This document shows positions 24,372 through 33,045 of a stretch of 64,000 bases of DNA, one piece after another. The stretch is taken from assembly GCA_023459495.1 (NCBI GenBank), contig JAEWTL010000085.1, forward strand, positions 196,143 to 260,142, in the 5' to 3' direction. The notes below the pieces were generated by a model. The model was not told where the DNA came from. It made no database searches and saw nothing but the letters and a program-made list of their open reading frames with translations. The position numbers and the translations under genes were made by a program. The DNA comes from Bacillota bacterium. GTDB taxonomy: Bacteria; Bacillota; Clostridia; Christensenellales; SZUA-584. The number at the start of each line of letters is the position of its first letter. Position 1 is the first letter of the stretch.

Positions 24372-25736
24372 ATGGCGGATTTGCAGCAATTTAAGGGCGG
24401 AGTCGTCCACTTTATCGGCATCGGCGGCTGCAGCATGAGTGGCCTTGCCGTGATACTTAAGAATTTAGGTTACAGGCCTCAGGGCTCTGATATTCGGGAA
24501 TCGGATTTCACACGAAAACTTGCAGAGGAAAACATACCGTTTGCCATCGGCCACAGGGCGGAGAATCTGGGCAACGCGCAGTTGGTAGTGTATTCTGCTG
24601 CCATTAAACCGGGCAACCCGGAATACGACCGCGCGGTAGAGCTGGGCCTTCCCATGCTGACGCGCGCAGACCTGCTGGGCCAGATCAGCCGCCAGTTCGA
24701 GACGGTGGTCGGCATCGCAGGCTGCCACGGCAAAACGACGATCACCTCCATGACCGCGCTGGTACTGCGTGAATGCGGCGTGGACTTAACGGTGCACGTG
24801 GGCGGAATGGTGGACTTTTTGGGCGGCGGCGTGGCGGTCGGCAGCTATCCCGCGTTTCTCACCGAAGCGTGCGAGTATGTGGGTAGTTTCCTCTCGCTTC
24901 GGCCTACATTTGAACTCGTCAACAACATCGACGACGACCATCTCGATTACTACAAGGACATTGAGGAGATCTACGGCACGTTTCTGAAGTTCACCCAGCT
25001 GATGCCTGAGAGCGGCGTGCTGTTCTATAATGTGCACGATCCTTTGACCGTGCGGCTCGCGAACGAGTGCGGCAGGCGCACCGTTTCGTACGGCTTTGAA
25101 AACGCGGACTATGTCGCCAAAAACGAAAGCTACGACGCGAACGGTTGCCCGGAATTTGACGTGGAAAGCGCAAAGGGAAGCGCACATGTGAAGCTCTCCG
25201 TCGTGGGACGGCACAACATGAGCAATGCGCTGGCGTCTATCACAGTGGCGCATGAGATTTTCGGCGTGGATATGCAATGCGCCGCAAATGCGCTAGCCCA
25301 TTACCACCTTGCCGGACGCCGCTTTGAGCTGATGGGCGAGAAGAACGGTGTGAAGGTGATCCACGACTATGCGCATCATCCGGCTGAGATATCGGCGTGC
25401 CTGGCCGCTGCGGCCAAGTACCCGCACAAGAAGCTGTGGGTGGTGTTCCAGTGCAACAGCTTTACGCGCGCCAAGACGCTCAAGGACAAATACGCGCTGT
25501 GCTTCGGGGACGCGGACATGGTGCTCGTGCCGGATATCTTTCCGGGTCGCGACATCGACCGGGGCGAGATTCACGCGCGGGACCTCGTGGCTGCCATCGG
25601 CGAGCATGGTCCCTGCGAATATATCCCCACCTTTGAGGAGATCAAAGTCTACCTCGAACAGCATGCTTCACCGGGTGATGTGGTGATTACGCTGGGTTCG
25701 GGCAGCGTAAACGTGGAGACTGCCAAGCTGCTGTAA
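24372..25736 (+). CDS. murC: UDP-N-acetylmuramate--L-alanine ligase
   Basis: 454 residues. Adds the first amino acid to UDP-MurNAc in peptidoglycan synthesis. The N-terminal Rossmann part has GIGGCSMSGLA, the central ATPase loop GCHGKTT at about 117, NNIDDDHLDYY is the metal-binding region, and the C-terminal domain has VIHDYAHHPAE. The ATG at 24372 has GGGGAG nine bases upstream and fits the promoter; the in-frame ORF upstream of it overlaps the promoter. Monocistronic, ended by the terminator at 25748. Confidence 0.95.
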   Translation: MADLQQFKGGVVHFIGIGGCSMSGLAVILKNLGYRPQGSDIRESDFTRKLAEENIPFAIGHRAENLGNAQLVVYSAAIKPGNPEYDRAVELGLPMLTRADLLGQISRQFETVVGIAGCHGKTTITSMTALVLRECGVDLTVHVGGMVDFLGGGVAVGSYPAFLTEACEYVGSFLSLRPTFELVNNIDDDHLDYYKDIEEIYGTFLKFTQLMPESGVLFYNVHDPLTVRLANECGRRTVSYGFENADYVAKNESYDANGCPEFDVESAKGSAHVKLSVVGRHNMSNALASITVAHEIFGVDMQCAANALAHYHLAGRRFELMGEKNGVKVIHDYAHHPAEISACLAAAAKYPHKKLWVVFQCNSFTRAKTLKDKYALCFGDADMVLVPDIFPGRDIDRGEIHARDLVAAIGEHGPCEYIPTFEEIKVYLEQHASPGDVVITLGSGSVNVETAKLL

Positions 25737-25747
25737 ATATGTAACTT

Positions 25748-25775
25748 AAAAAACCGAGGCCATGCCTCGGTTTTT
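25748..25775. terminator. Bidirectional terminator between murC and the SpoIID-domain gene
   Basis: AAACCGAGGC-CAT-GCCTCGGTTT is flanked by an A-run on the left and a T-run on the right, so it can stop both convergent genes. Confidence 0.9.
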
Positions 25776-25789
25776 GTTTCCTTTAGCCC

Positions 25790-28700
25790 TCATGGCCTGG
25801 TCACCGTGATGTAGTAGTCCTGCGTATTGCCTGCCTGCGCGACTACGGTTACGCGAATAGTGACGCTCTGCCCATGGGCCAGCGTTATTTTTTTGGATGT
25901 ACGCTTTACCCCATCAAAGTATACTACCGCTTTATAGCCCAGTGCCCTGGAAGAGATTGTAACGGAGCTGGCGCCCGCTGGAAGCGTAACCGTATAATTC
26001 GTGACGCCTTGACTGTAGGCCGGTGTCAGCGGATACCGGCTTGAATTCGATTTCAGGTATTTAAGGCCGATGTTCGTCGATGGTGCGCGCGTAACGGTGA
26101 TGGTATAGGTCTTCTTCGCGCCCGACTGCGCCTTGACAGTGATGGTCACTTTCTTCGTCTGTCCGTTATTTAACGTGATCTTTTTTGATCTGAATGAAGC
26201 CTTTGCCAGAGACGTGGCAACGGTATCCGAGATCGTCACGCTCTTCGTGTTCTCGTCCAGCGTGAGCACATAACTCGTAACAGCGGGGTCGAAAGCCCCG
26301 TCGAATGCGCCCGCGCTGGCGGTCAGCGTCGCAAGGCTGTTGTTGGTGGACTTGGCGCGCGTTATGGTGAACTTATACGTCTTGGACGTTTTGCCGAACT
26401 TTACTTTAATAGAAACGGTTGTACTCTTTCCGTTCGCCAGCGAAACCGTGTAGCTCGAAACCGCTTTGTTGTTGATCGTCATCGTAGCGTTATCGTTTTC
26501 CCTGAAAGGCGTAATGGTAACGCTGCCTTCATTTTCGCCGAGGGTTACTTTATAACTGTAGTACGTTCTGGAAAATGCCCTGTTCAGCGAGCCAACGGAA
26601 AGGCTTACTCCGGAAAGATAGGCGGTTTGCGGCTGGGCTGTCCAATTGGCGGTGTATTCGCGGTTGCCTGTCGAGCCTGCGGGGATGGTTACACTGGTGG
26701 AAGCAACGGAAAGTCCGGTCCCCGTCCATCCGGCAAAGATATATCCGCTCCGCGTTGGATTGGTGAGCGTGATCGTGTCGGCAACCGTATAGCTGCCCGG
26801 ATTGGAGGCTGCGCCGCCGTTGAGATTATAGCTTATGGAATACGTGTTTACCGACCAGTTCGCGGAATATGACCTGTTGCCCGTAGATCCGGCAGGTATC
26901 GTTACGGTCGTAGTGGGCCCTGAGAGCCCGGTTCCCGTCCAGCCGGAAAAGCGGTATCCCGCCTTTGTTGGGTTCTGCAACGTTATCGTATCGTCTGTTG
27001 AATAACTGCCCGGATTAGAGGCCGCGCCGCCGTTGAGATTGTAGCTTATGGAATATGTGTTTGCCGACCAGTTCGCTGAATATGACCTGTCGCCCGTAGA
27101 CCCAGCAGGTATCGTTACGGTCATCGTAGGCCCTGAGAGCCCGGTCCCCGTCCATCCGGCAAAGCTGTATTCATTCCGCGTCGGGTTGCTGAGCGTTATC
27201 GTATCGTTTACCGTATAGCTGCCCGTATTGGAGGCCACGCCACCGTTCAGGTTATAGCTGATTGAGTACGCAGCGATATCCCACTTTGCGTATAATGTTG
27301 TGTCATCTCTCACGATATAAGGGAAAGCAACCGGTACCGTAAGCCCTGAATCGGAATACCATCCGCCAAAGCTATACCCTGTTTTGGATACGGCGGGAGC
27401 TGAAGTGATACAGTCTGCGTGGTTCCCCACCCAACTTGATACGTTACTGTCGCTGTTTGTTACAAACGTTACGGTGCAGGTTTGCGCGGCAGGCTGCGGG
27501 TTATCAAGAGTCACGTAGTTAATTGCGACATAGGCATATTGCCCGGCGAAATAGATTTTATCCCATGTGTATCCGTTGCCGGTGGCCGCGTTTGCCTGTA
27601 CGACCTCAATTCGCGCGCCGTTGGGAAGAGTGCCGACCTTGCTGTAGGAGGTTCCCGGCCCGGTGCGTACGTTGAGCGGCGTGGAAGTGGTAAGATAAAC
27701 GGATGCGTTGGTATGATCGACAATGGTGACCGCTGGCAGTACCGGCCTCGTGTAGGTCTGCTGAGTAATGTCCGTGTGCGGATAGTAAAATCCAAGTATC
27801 TGCTGATAGTCCTGTCCGGCTCCATCTTCCTCCACACTTTTCGCTCGCTGCTGCGCGCCCCGCTGGGAGAAACCGACGCCATGCCCGAAGCGACGGTGGC
27901 ATATGTACCAATTTCCCGCGTCCTCCTCTACCGTGAACAGCCGGAGGGATGGGTGCTCGTCGAATACGAAATATCCGCCGTCCTTATCGTCAAGCCGCGT
28001 CATGTCGATCGTGAAGCTTACTGTGATCTGATCCTGTACTGTCGGCTGCCCTGCGGCCTGCTCCTCCGGTGTGCCCGGGCGGGTCGCGAGTACTGTCATG
28101 CTAATATCGGCATTTTGGTAGCATACGCAGCTACTACCGTAATAATCCGAAATATCATGCTGGGGCTGTAATGTATGAGCTGTAACGCTGTTAATTCCGA
28201 CGATGGAATCGACACTGCTGTAGCCTGCCGTTTCAGCAGATGGTAGTGCGGAATCCTTGAGAAACGCGGCCGCGTTTGCGATTTCGGTGCTTGTGAGGTC
28301 GGTAACAGTGACCGTGCCACCCTTGTCGTCGGAATATGCGTAAGATATATTCTCCGTATCGGTGATTGTTTTCGGAAGGATCAGGATGTCCTGCTTGCTG
28401 TAGGGATTTTGGATATCGTAGGTATCCTGCTGAATCACCTGATAAGGCATAAGGGGAGCTGATGCTGTCCATAAGTGCTGCGGTATCTCCGTCCAGCCTC
28501 CGTTGGAAGCACTGAAAAACACCTCGACAGGACTGCCCTCATAAGTAAGCGCCATGCCTGCCGTAGCATCTACGGCTTGAATAGAGCTGGTCGTCGAGGG
28601 ATCGTAGCCTTTATATACCTGATCATTTGAAGTATCCCCAAGGTCATAGCTGCCCGTCGAGCCCATATGCTGCTCCGCGTAGTTGCGCGAAATGATGGCC

Positions 28701-29194
28701 TGTGCCTTGAGCGCTTCAGACGGAGAGGTATTGCCGATCTCCCAAGGTACCACACCGTAAAGGTAGTCTTCCATATAGACGTGGTTGACCACGGCGATAC
28801 TTGAACCATTGATCAGGAATTCCATGTCGCCTAAGTATTTCAGTGTGGTTTCATATTCCGTATTGTAAAGCCAGATGAAATTGTTGCGCCCGCTTGTTGC
28901 CTCGCGCTGAACAAGCTTGATTGACGAGCCGCTGCAAATTTTCGTTAAACCGCAATACATGCTCAGGCTGCCGTTTTCCAGACTGACGGTATATTGATCC
29001 CGTTCGGTTGCCGTGCTGCCGTCGCCGATGGTATAGTTTCCATCCACAAAGAAGGACAGCGAAGCCACCGCCCCCACGGAAAGCCTGACGCGTACAGTGT
29101 CATATTCTCCGCCGTCCGCCAGCGCGCTTTTTACAGCCGGTATCGCTGAGAGCATCAGTATGATACAAAGTACTACCGTTAATCTTTTTCGCAT
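25790..29194 (-). CDS. Secreted SpoIID/LytB-domain protein with SH3 and beta repeats
   Basis: 1134 residues, exported by a Sec signal peptide (about 1-25). A SpoIID/LytB domain covers about 130-460: GVVPWEIGNTSPSEALKAQA and HGVGFSQRGAQ are its two signatures, the first with the Glu expected for lytic transglycosylase activity. A bacterial SH3 domain follows at about 500-565 (LNVRTGPGTSYSKVGTL), then one plus three InlB B-type beta-grasp repeats (SISYNLNGG...GWTGTGLS), then three cadherin-like beta-sandwich repeats ending in YTITVTRA/YYITVTRP. The ATG at 29194 has AGGTGAAGG upstream. Probably a wall-binding peptidoglycan enzyme. Divergent from the ECF sigma operon. Confidence 0.85.
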   Translation of the reverse strand: MRKRLTVVLCIILMLSAIPAVKSALADGGEYDTVRVRLSVGAVASLSFFVDGNYTIGDGSTATERDQYTVSLENGSLSMYCGLTKICSGSSIKLVQREATSGRNNFIWLYNTEYETTLKYLGDMEFLINGSSIAVVNHVYMEDYLYGVVPWEIGNTSPSEALKAQAIISRNYAEQHMGSTGSYDLGDTSNDQVYKGYDPSTTSSIQAVDATAGMALTYEGSPVEVFFSASNGGWTEIPQHLWTASAPLMPYQVIQQDTYDIQNPYSKQDILILPKTITDTENISYAYSDDKGGTVTVTDLTSTEIANAAAFLKDSALPSAETAGYSSVDSIVGINSVTAHTLQPQHDISDYYGSSCVCYQNADISMTVLATRPGTPEEQAAGQPTVQDQITVSFTIDMTRLDDKDGGYFVFDEHPSLRLFTVEEDAGNWYICHRRFGHGVGFSQRGAQQRAKSVEEDGAGQDYQQILGFYYPHTDITQQTYTRPVLPAVTIVDHTNASVYLTTSTPLNVRTGPGTSYSKVGTLPNGARIEVVQANAATGNGYTWDKIYFAGQYAYVAINYVTLDNPQPAAQTCTVTFVTNSDSNVSSWVGNHADCITSAPAVSKTGYSFGGWYSDSGLTVPVAFPYIVRDDTTLYAKWDIAAYSISYNLNGGVASNTGSYTVNDTITLSNPTRNEYSFAGWTGTGLSGPTMTVTIPAGSTGDRSYSANWSANTYSISYNLNGGAASNPGSYSTDDTITLQNPTKAGYRFSGWTGTGLSGPTTTVTIPAGSTGNRSYSANWSVNTYSISYNLNGGAASNPGSYTVADTITLTNPTRSGYIFAGWTGTGLSVASTSVTIPAGSTGNREYTANWTAQPQTAYLSGVSLSVGSLNRAFSRTYYSYKVTLGENEGSVTITPFRENDNATMTINNKAVSSYTVSLANGKSTTVSIKVKFGKTSKTYKFTITRAKSTNNSLATLTASAGAFDGAFDPAVTSYVLTLDENTKSVTISDTVATSLAKASFRSKKITLNNGQTKKVTITVKAQSGAKKTYTITVTRAPSTNIGLKYLKSNSSRYPLTPAYSQGVTNYTVTLPAGASSVTISSRALGYKAVVYFDGVKRTSKKITLAHGQSVTIRVTVVAQAGNTQDYYITVTRP
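26640..27275 (-). repeat. Three ~213-bp tandem coding repeats (InlB B-type)
   Basis: Three adjacent units of about 71 codons repeat the stretch from SISYNLNGG to PAGSTGNR. They are similar at DNA level, indicating fairly recent duplication or recombination inside the surface-protein gene. Confidence 0.8.
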
Positions 29195-29366
29195 TTCCTT
29201 CACCTGTATAATAATGATTTTGTCGCAACATATGTAACAAATACTTAAAATAAAAGTAATATGTTTAGCCATCTAATTTATACCACATATTTCCCGGGAT
29301 GTACATAGCTGCGTTCAGCGTTAGATGCTAGATTTTACGGGTATATATAACCGGGTTTTCACTGCT

Positions 29367-29389
29367 TTCATTTTTACGACAAAAATGAA
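29367..29389. repeat. Perfect AT-rich inverted repeat before the ECF gene
   Basis: TTCATTTTT-ACGAC-AAAAATGAA, 9-bp arms. Its right arm overlaps the proposed ECF -35 element, so it could be a protein-binding site or a weak terminator (an eight-T run follows). Confidence 0.55.
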
Positions 29390-29410
29390 CCTTTTTTTTC
29401 AATAATCGTT
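29386..29410 (+). promoter_or_regulatory. Candidate autoregulatory ECF-type promoter
   Basis: TGAACC (29386-29391) and CGTT (29407-29410) are 15 bases apart, with a T-rich spacer start. This layout resembles ECF promoters (AAC-containing -35, CGT-type -10). It lies 24 bases before the sigma gene's start, with AGGAGG between. Confidence 0.5.
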
Positions 29411-29433
29411 ATAAGGTCATAGGAGGAAACGCT

Positions 29434-30003
29434 GTGTACGTACCGGATGATACCTACGAACGTTTTTCAAAAGGAGACATGCAAGCGATGAGTATTCTTG
29501 TGGACGCCTACAAGGACGAACTCTATAATTTTTGTTTCCGCCTTACCTTTAACCAGCAGGATGCAGAGGATCTTTTTCAGCAGACTTGGATCAAGGCGGT
29601 TAAACATTCGGCTCGGTACGAGCACAGGAACTTCCGTCCCTGGCTGATGAAGATCTGCGTTAACCAGTTCCGCGACAACTGCAAGGAGGCTTCCCGCCGC
29701 AAAAAGCACATTGCGGAGGACTTTGAGACTACCAGCGTCAAGGACTTCGTGCTCATGTCCGCGGGCGGCGGCGAGACAGTGGAGGAGCAGGTGGAAAAGC
29801 GGCAGATTCAGGCGTTGATCGTATCGCACATCGACAAGCTGCCCGAGCATCAGAAGATTCCCATGGTGCTCCATTACTACCAGCGCATGAAGCTTTCGGA
29901 GATCGCGGACGTGCTGGGTGTGCCGGAGGGCACGGTCAAATCGAGGCTCAGCCTAGCCAAGAACCGACTGAAAGGCGAATTGGAGCGTGAACTGTATGTT
30001 TAA
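29434..30003 (+). CDS. ECF-type RNA polymerase sigma factor
   Basis: 189 residues with sigma region 2 at about 10-80 (DELYNFCFRLTFNQQDAEDLFQQTWIKA) and region 4 at about 130-185 (MKLSEIADVLGVPEGTVKSRLSLAKNRLK). No region 3, so ECF class. The start is GTG with AGGAGG upstream. The last eight bases overlap the downstream membrane anti-sigma gene, the standard arrangement for a sigma/anti-sigma pair. It probably directs its own promoter; likely targets are envelope genes, perhaps the divergent SpoIID-domain gene, but no matching promoter was found there. Confidence 0.92.
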   Translation: MYVPDDTYERFSKGDMQAMSILVDAYKDELYNFCFRLTFNQQDAEDLFQQTWIKAVKHSARYEHRNFRPWLMKICVNQFRDNCKEASRRKKHIAEDFETTSVKDFVLMSAGGGETVEEQVEKRQIQALIVSHIDKLPEHQKIPMVLHYYQRMKLSEIADVLGVPEGTVKSRLSLAKNRLKGELERELYV

Positions 30004-32101
30004 TATAGATGAGTATCTGGATGATATCCGCCTGAAGGACGTGACAGTTGATGAGGAACTTCTGCGGCGCACGAAGCGGCGCTGCGAGGAGACTGAGGAG
30101 AAGAAGCGCCGCCATAGCCTCTCCGCAAAGCGTTGGAAGAGAACGCTGATGATCGCGCTGCCCACTGCGGCAGTGCTGACTGTGGGCATATTCATCGGGG
30201 CAAGGTTCTTTGGTCATCCCGCCAACCCGTCCGGTGCGGTGGCATACTACACCGTGGACATTAATCCCAGCGTGTGCGTCAACGTGGGGCCTGAGGGCGT
30301 CACGGGCGTAGTGGCGCAAAACGAGGACGCGATAGCGCTGGTCGGCGCGCTCGACTGCGTGGGCAAGCCCGCCGACGAAGCGATCCGGCAGATCATTTCA
30401 TCCGCGCAGGCCGCGGGATATTTTGCGGAGGGTGAGCGGTACGTGCTGATCGGCTGCTTTACCTCCGATGGTACGGTGGCGCAGACTGCGCTGGGCGGCC
30501 TGCAAGCGCAATTGGAGGCCGATTTCGGCGATATGGTCGATCTGCTCATCGTATCGGGCACGCTGGAGGATAAGCAGATGGCCGACGCGCTCGGCGTATC
30601 CCCGGGACTGCTGAAGCTGAGTCAGCTCGCGGAGGGCGTACAGGTAACGGACGGTGATAAGGTGGAGGATGTCATCGGCGAGGTAACTGAAGTCAACCGG
30701 GCCAACTACGCGTCGCCTGCGCTTAAAGTCACCGGCGACGGGCAGTATGTGAAGCTTGCATGGAACAAGCAGGATTTTGACGCCATGGGCTTTACCGGCA
30801 AGGTGAAGTATCACTTCGTAGCGGCGGATACGGCTGTGGAGGTTACGGAATTTTCCGCGCGGGCGATCAAAACCATACCGTTCTATACCTACGGCGATCA
30901 GCCGACCAGCCTCAAGCTCACGCTGGCTGAATGCGGACTTGCGCCCGGAGAGTCGCAGTATTTCGGCGTCTGGGCGGAGTACTGTGGTGTGATGGTAGCG
31001 GGCAGCCCGGTATTGTATACCGCTCCGGCTGCGGAAGCGACCGCAACGCCGCTGGCCTCAACCATATCGGAACCGACTCAGACGGTGACTCCCTCTGCCG
31101 GACATACGGTGAGCGGGCGTGTTTCCGGGGACAACGTGCTGCTGACGTGGGATAAGGATACAACGAAGGATTTTTCGGGCTATAAGGTGGTGGCGTCGCG
31201 GACCAACTCTGCGCCTAGTTATCCGGCGGACGGTTATCTCAAATACATCACCAACCGGGACACTACCAGCATCTCGCTCTATGAGGGCTACGGCGGGCTG
31301 CAGGGGGGCGTTACCTATTACTTCAGCATCACTTACTTGTATCAGGACGGCAGCACGATCGCGGGTAACGCCGTGCGCCTGAAGGTGCCGGAAAAAGACG
31401 AAACGGAAGAGTTGCCGTCGCCAACACCGTCGGCGTCTTCAAGCAGCTATACCGCTTCGTCCATCAGCGGCTATTTGGGTGATGACGGCAAGATATATCT
31501 GAGCTGGACAAAGATTTCGCGGACAGAATATCCCGGCTTTGAGGGGTATAAGGTAATGTACTCGTTCTGTGATGACACCCCGGTATACGGCGAGTGCGGC
31601 TGCGATTATGTCTTCTGGATCGAGGACGATGCCACGATCAGCTGCAGCTTCGCTCCGTCCAAAATCGGTGCGTGTGGAGGAGAAACTGTGTATTTCTCTA
31701 TCACAGCACTCTATGATGGGCATTCGGTGAAAAAGGCGGGCAACACGAAAGTGCTCGTCATGCCCGGCGGGTGTGCGGAGCCGGAGCCATATGTATCCAC
31801 TACCATCAGCGGGTCTCTGGGCGAGGATGGGAAAATCCATCTAAGCTGGGAGGCGGTGTCGCACTGCGATTTCTGCTACTACAAGGTGGTATACTCCTTT
31901 ACCGACTCCACCCCGGTATATGGCGAAGGCGCGGAGCTTTATACGTACTATGATGATCCGTCAAGGACAAGCTGTACGGTTGATCCCGCGGATATCGGCC
32001 TGGATCCTGGGGAGACGGTGTATTTCTCCATCACGGTGGTATATTGCGGCGATACGAAGAAAGCCGGTAATGCGGCGGCCATCACGATGTCGGCGGAATA
32101 A
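29996..32101 (+). CDS. RsgI-like membrane anti-sigma factor with Fn3-like sensor repeats
   Basis: 701 residues. A charged cytoplasmic segment of about 50 residues precedes one transmembrane helix (about 51-69). Next is an extracellular region opening with VAYYTVDINPSVCVNV, the hallmark of RsgI-family anti-sigma proteins. The C-terminal half has three fibronectin-III-like repeats (SGRVSGDNVLLTW, ISGYLGDDGKIYLSW, ISGSLGEDGKIHLSW), the last two Cys-rich. RsgI proteins in cellulolytic clostridia sense polysaccharides through their exterior. Here the exterior has Fn3-like repeats instead of carbohydrate-binding modules, and the partner is an ECF factor rather than SigI. The start at 29996 overlaps the sigma gene. 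Confidence 0.8.
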   Translation: MFNIDEYLDDIRLKDVTVDEELLRRTKRRCEETEEKKRRHSLSAKRWKRTLMIALPTAAVLTVGIFIGARFFGHPANPSGAVAYYTVDINPSVCVNVGPEGVTGVVAQNEDAIALVGALDCVGKPADEAIRQIISSAQAAGYFAEGERYVLIGCFTSDGTVAQTALGGLQAQLEADFGDMVDLLIVSGTLEDKQMADALGVSPGLLKLSQLAEGVQVTDGDKVEDVIGEVTEVNRANYASPALKVTGDGQYVKLAWNKQDFDAMGFTGKVKYHFVAADTAVEVTEFSARAIKTIPFYTYGDQPTSLKLTLAECGLAPGESQYFGVWAEYCGVMVAGSPVLYTAPAAEATATPLASTISEPTQTVTPSAGHTVSGRVSGDNVLLTWDKDTTKDFSGYKVVASRTNSAPSYPADGYLKYITNRDTTSISLYEGYGGLQGGVTYYFSITYLYQDGSTIAGNAVRLKVPEKDETEELPSPTPSASSSSYTASSISGYLGDDGKIYLSWTKISRTEYPGFEGYKVMYSFCDDTPVYGECGCDYVFWIEDDATISCSFAPSKIGACGGETVYFSITALYDGHSVKKAGNTKVLVMPGGCAEPEPYVSTTISGSLGEDGKIHLSWEAVSHCDFCYYKVVYSFTDSTPVYGEGAELYTYYDDPSRTSCTVDPADIGLDPGETVYFSITVVYCGDTKKAGNAAAITMSAE

Positions 32102-32243
32102 GAAGAGGCCTGTGCTTATAAACGTAGCTGGACAGGCGCAGACGAAGTATGTTGATCCCCCGTCCGGGCATTGTATCTTTAGGTCAGTGCCCGGGCAACC
32201 CTTAATCGCGCCGTGGGGATGCTTACGAAAACTCTGAATTACA

Positions 32244-32277
32244 AAAGAGGGGCTGCAGATTTCTGCAGCCCCTCTTT
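32244..32277. terminator. Strong bidirectional terminator
   Basis: A 15-bp perfect stem, AAAGAGGGGCTGCAG/CTGCAGCCCCTCTTT, with a 4-base loop. It separates the sigma/anti-sigma operon from the convergent membrane-protein gene. A second hairpin (CCGGGCA/TGCCCGG, 32164-32194) lies upstream without a T-tract. Confidence 0.9.
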
Positions 32278-32289
32278 CATTGTTTTGGT

Positions 32290-33036
32290 CTATGCTCTGC
32301 CCGGCCGCCTGCCGGGGGTTCTGCGCGTCAGAACCTCGGAATAGATCACCGCTTTTAAGTACTCGTTTTTGCCCTCAAAGATGTTCAACGGCATGTGCTT
32401 CGGCGCTGCGTGAGCCGTGGTATGCAGCGGTTTTGCCCCGTCGAGACTGGAGAGGCTGCCGAGGTCTGCATCCGTGATGGTTTGCAGGTTCCGGTTTACC
32501 TCCGCGGGCTTCCCACCTTCCATGGCATCTGCGCGGCCTTCACTGGACAGTGAGCCCAGCGAGCCCACGTATTCGCCAAAAGGCGAGGCGGGCCTTGCCT
32601 GCGGCGCAGCGGTGCGCGCCTGCAGCGGTGCGGCGGTACGGGCCTCCATGGGTGCAGCAGTGCGCGCTTCCATAGGCGCTGCGGTGCGCGCTTCCATGGG
32701 CGCGGCAGTGCGCGCTTCCATAGGCGCAGCGGTACGGGCCTGCATGGGCGCAAACGGCGCATTCTGCTGGGGCACATACGGCTGCCGCGGCGCACTGTAC
32801 TGCTGCGCGTACATCGGGTTCGGCTGCGCGGTATACGCGTTCGCCGGACGCTGCGGTGCGGCGGGCTGCTGCGATGCAGTCTCCTGCGCCATCATTGCCG
32901 CCCGCTGAATGTCGCTCATAGGCCTTTGTCCGGCCTGTGCCGCACGCTGCGCTTCTTCCCGCTTTTTGTTTTTCGAGACAGCGGATATGATGCTGAGGAT
33001 CACGCTGCCTGCGATTATAATCCATAACAGATCCAT
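32290..33036 (-). CDS. Membrane-anchored protein with APMEARTA tandem repeats
   Basis: 248 residues, family not recognised. An N-terminal transmembrane anchor (LLWIIIAGSVILSIISAV) is followed by a basic stretch and a Gln/Pro/Ala-rich region. At about 98-145 come six near-identical octapeptides of the type APMEARTA. A more ordered C-terminal part contains GSLGSLSSEGRADAMEGGKPAEVNRN and PLNIFEGKNEYLKAVIYSEVL. Only nine bases separate its start from the end of floA, so it is the last gene of an nfeD-floA operon and may work with the flotillin scaffold. The function is unknown. Confidence 0.75.
   Translation of the reverse strand: MDLLWIIIAGSVILSIISAVSKNKKREEAQRAAQAGQRPMSDIQRAAMMAQETASQQPAAPQRPANAYTAQPNPMYAQQYSAPRQPYVPQQNAPFAPMQARTAAPMEARTAAPMEARTAAPMEARTAAPMEARTAAPLQARTAAPQARPASPFGEYVGSLGSLSSEGRADAMEGGKPAEVNRNLQTITDADLGSLSSLDGAKPLHTTAHAAPKHMPLNIFEGKNEYLKAVIYSEVLTRRTPGRRPGRA
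32605..32750 (-). repeat. 24-bp tandem coding repeat, about six copies
   Basis: Encodes successive APMEARTA octapeptides. Units differ by a few bases. Copy number would be expected to vary between strains by slippage or recombination. Confidence 0.85.
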
Positions 33037-33045
33037 GGTTATCGC

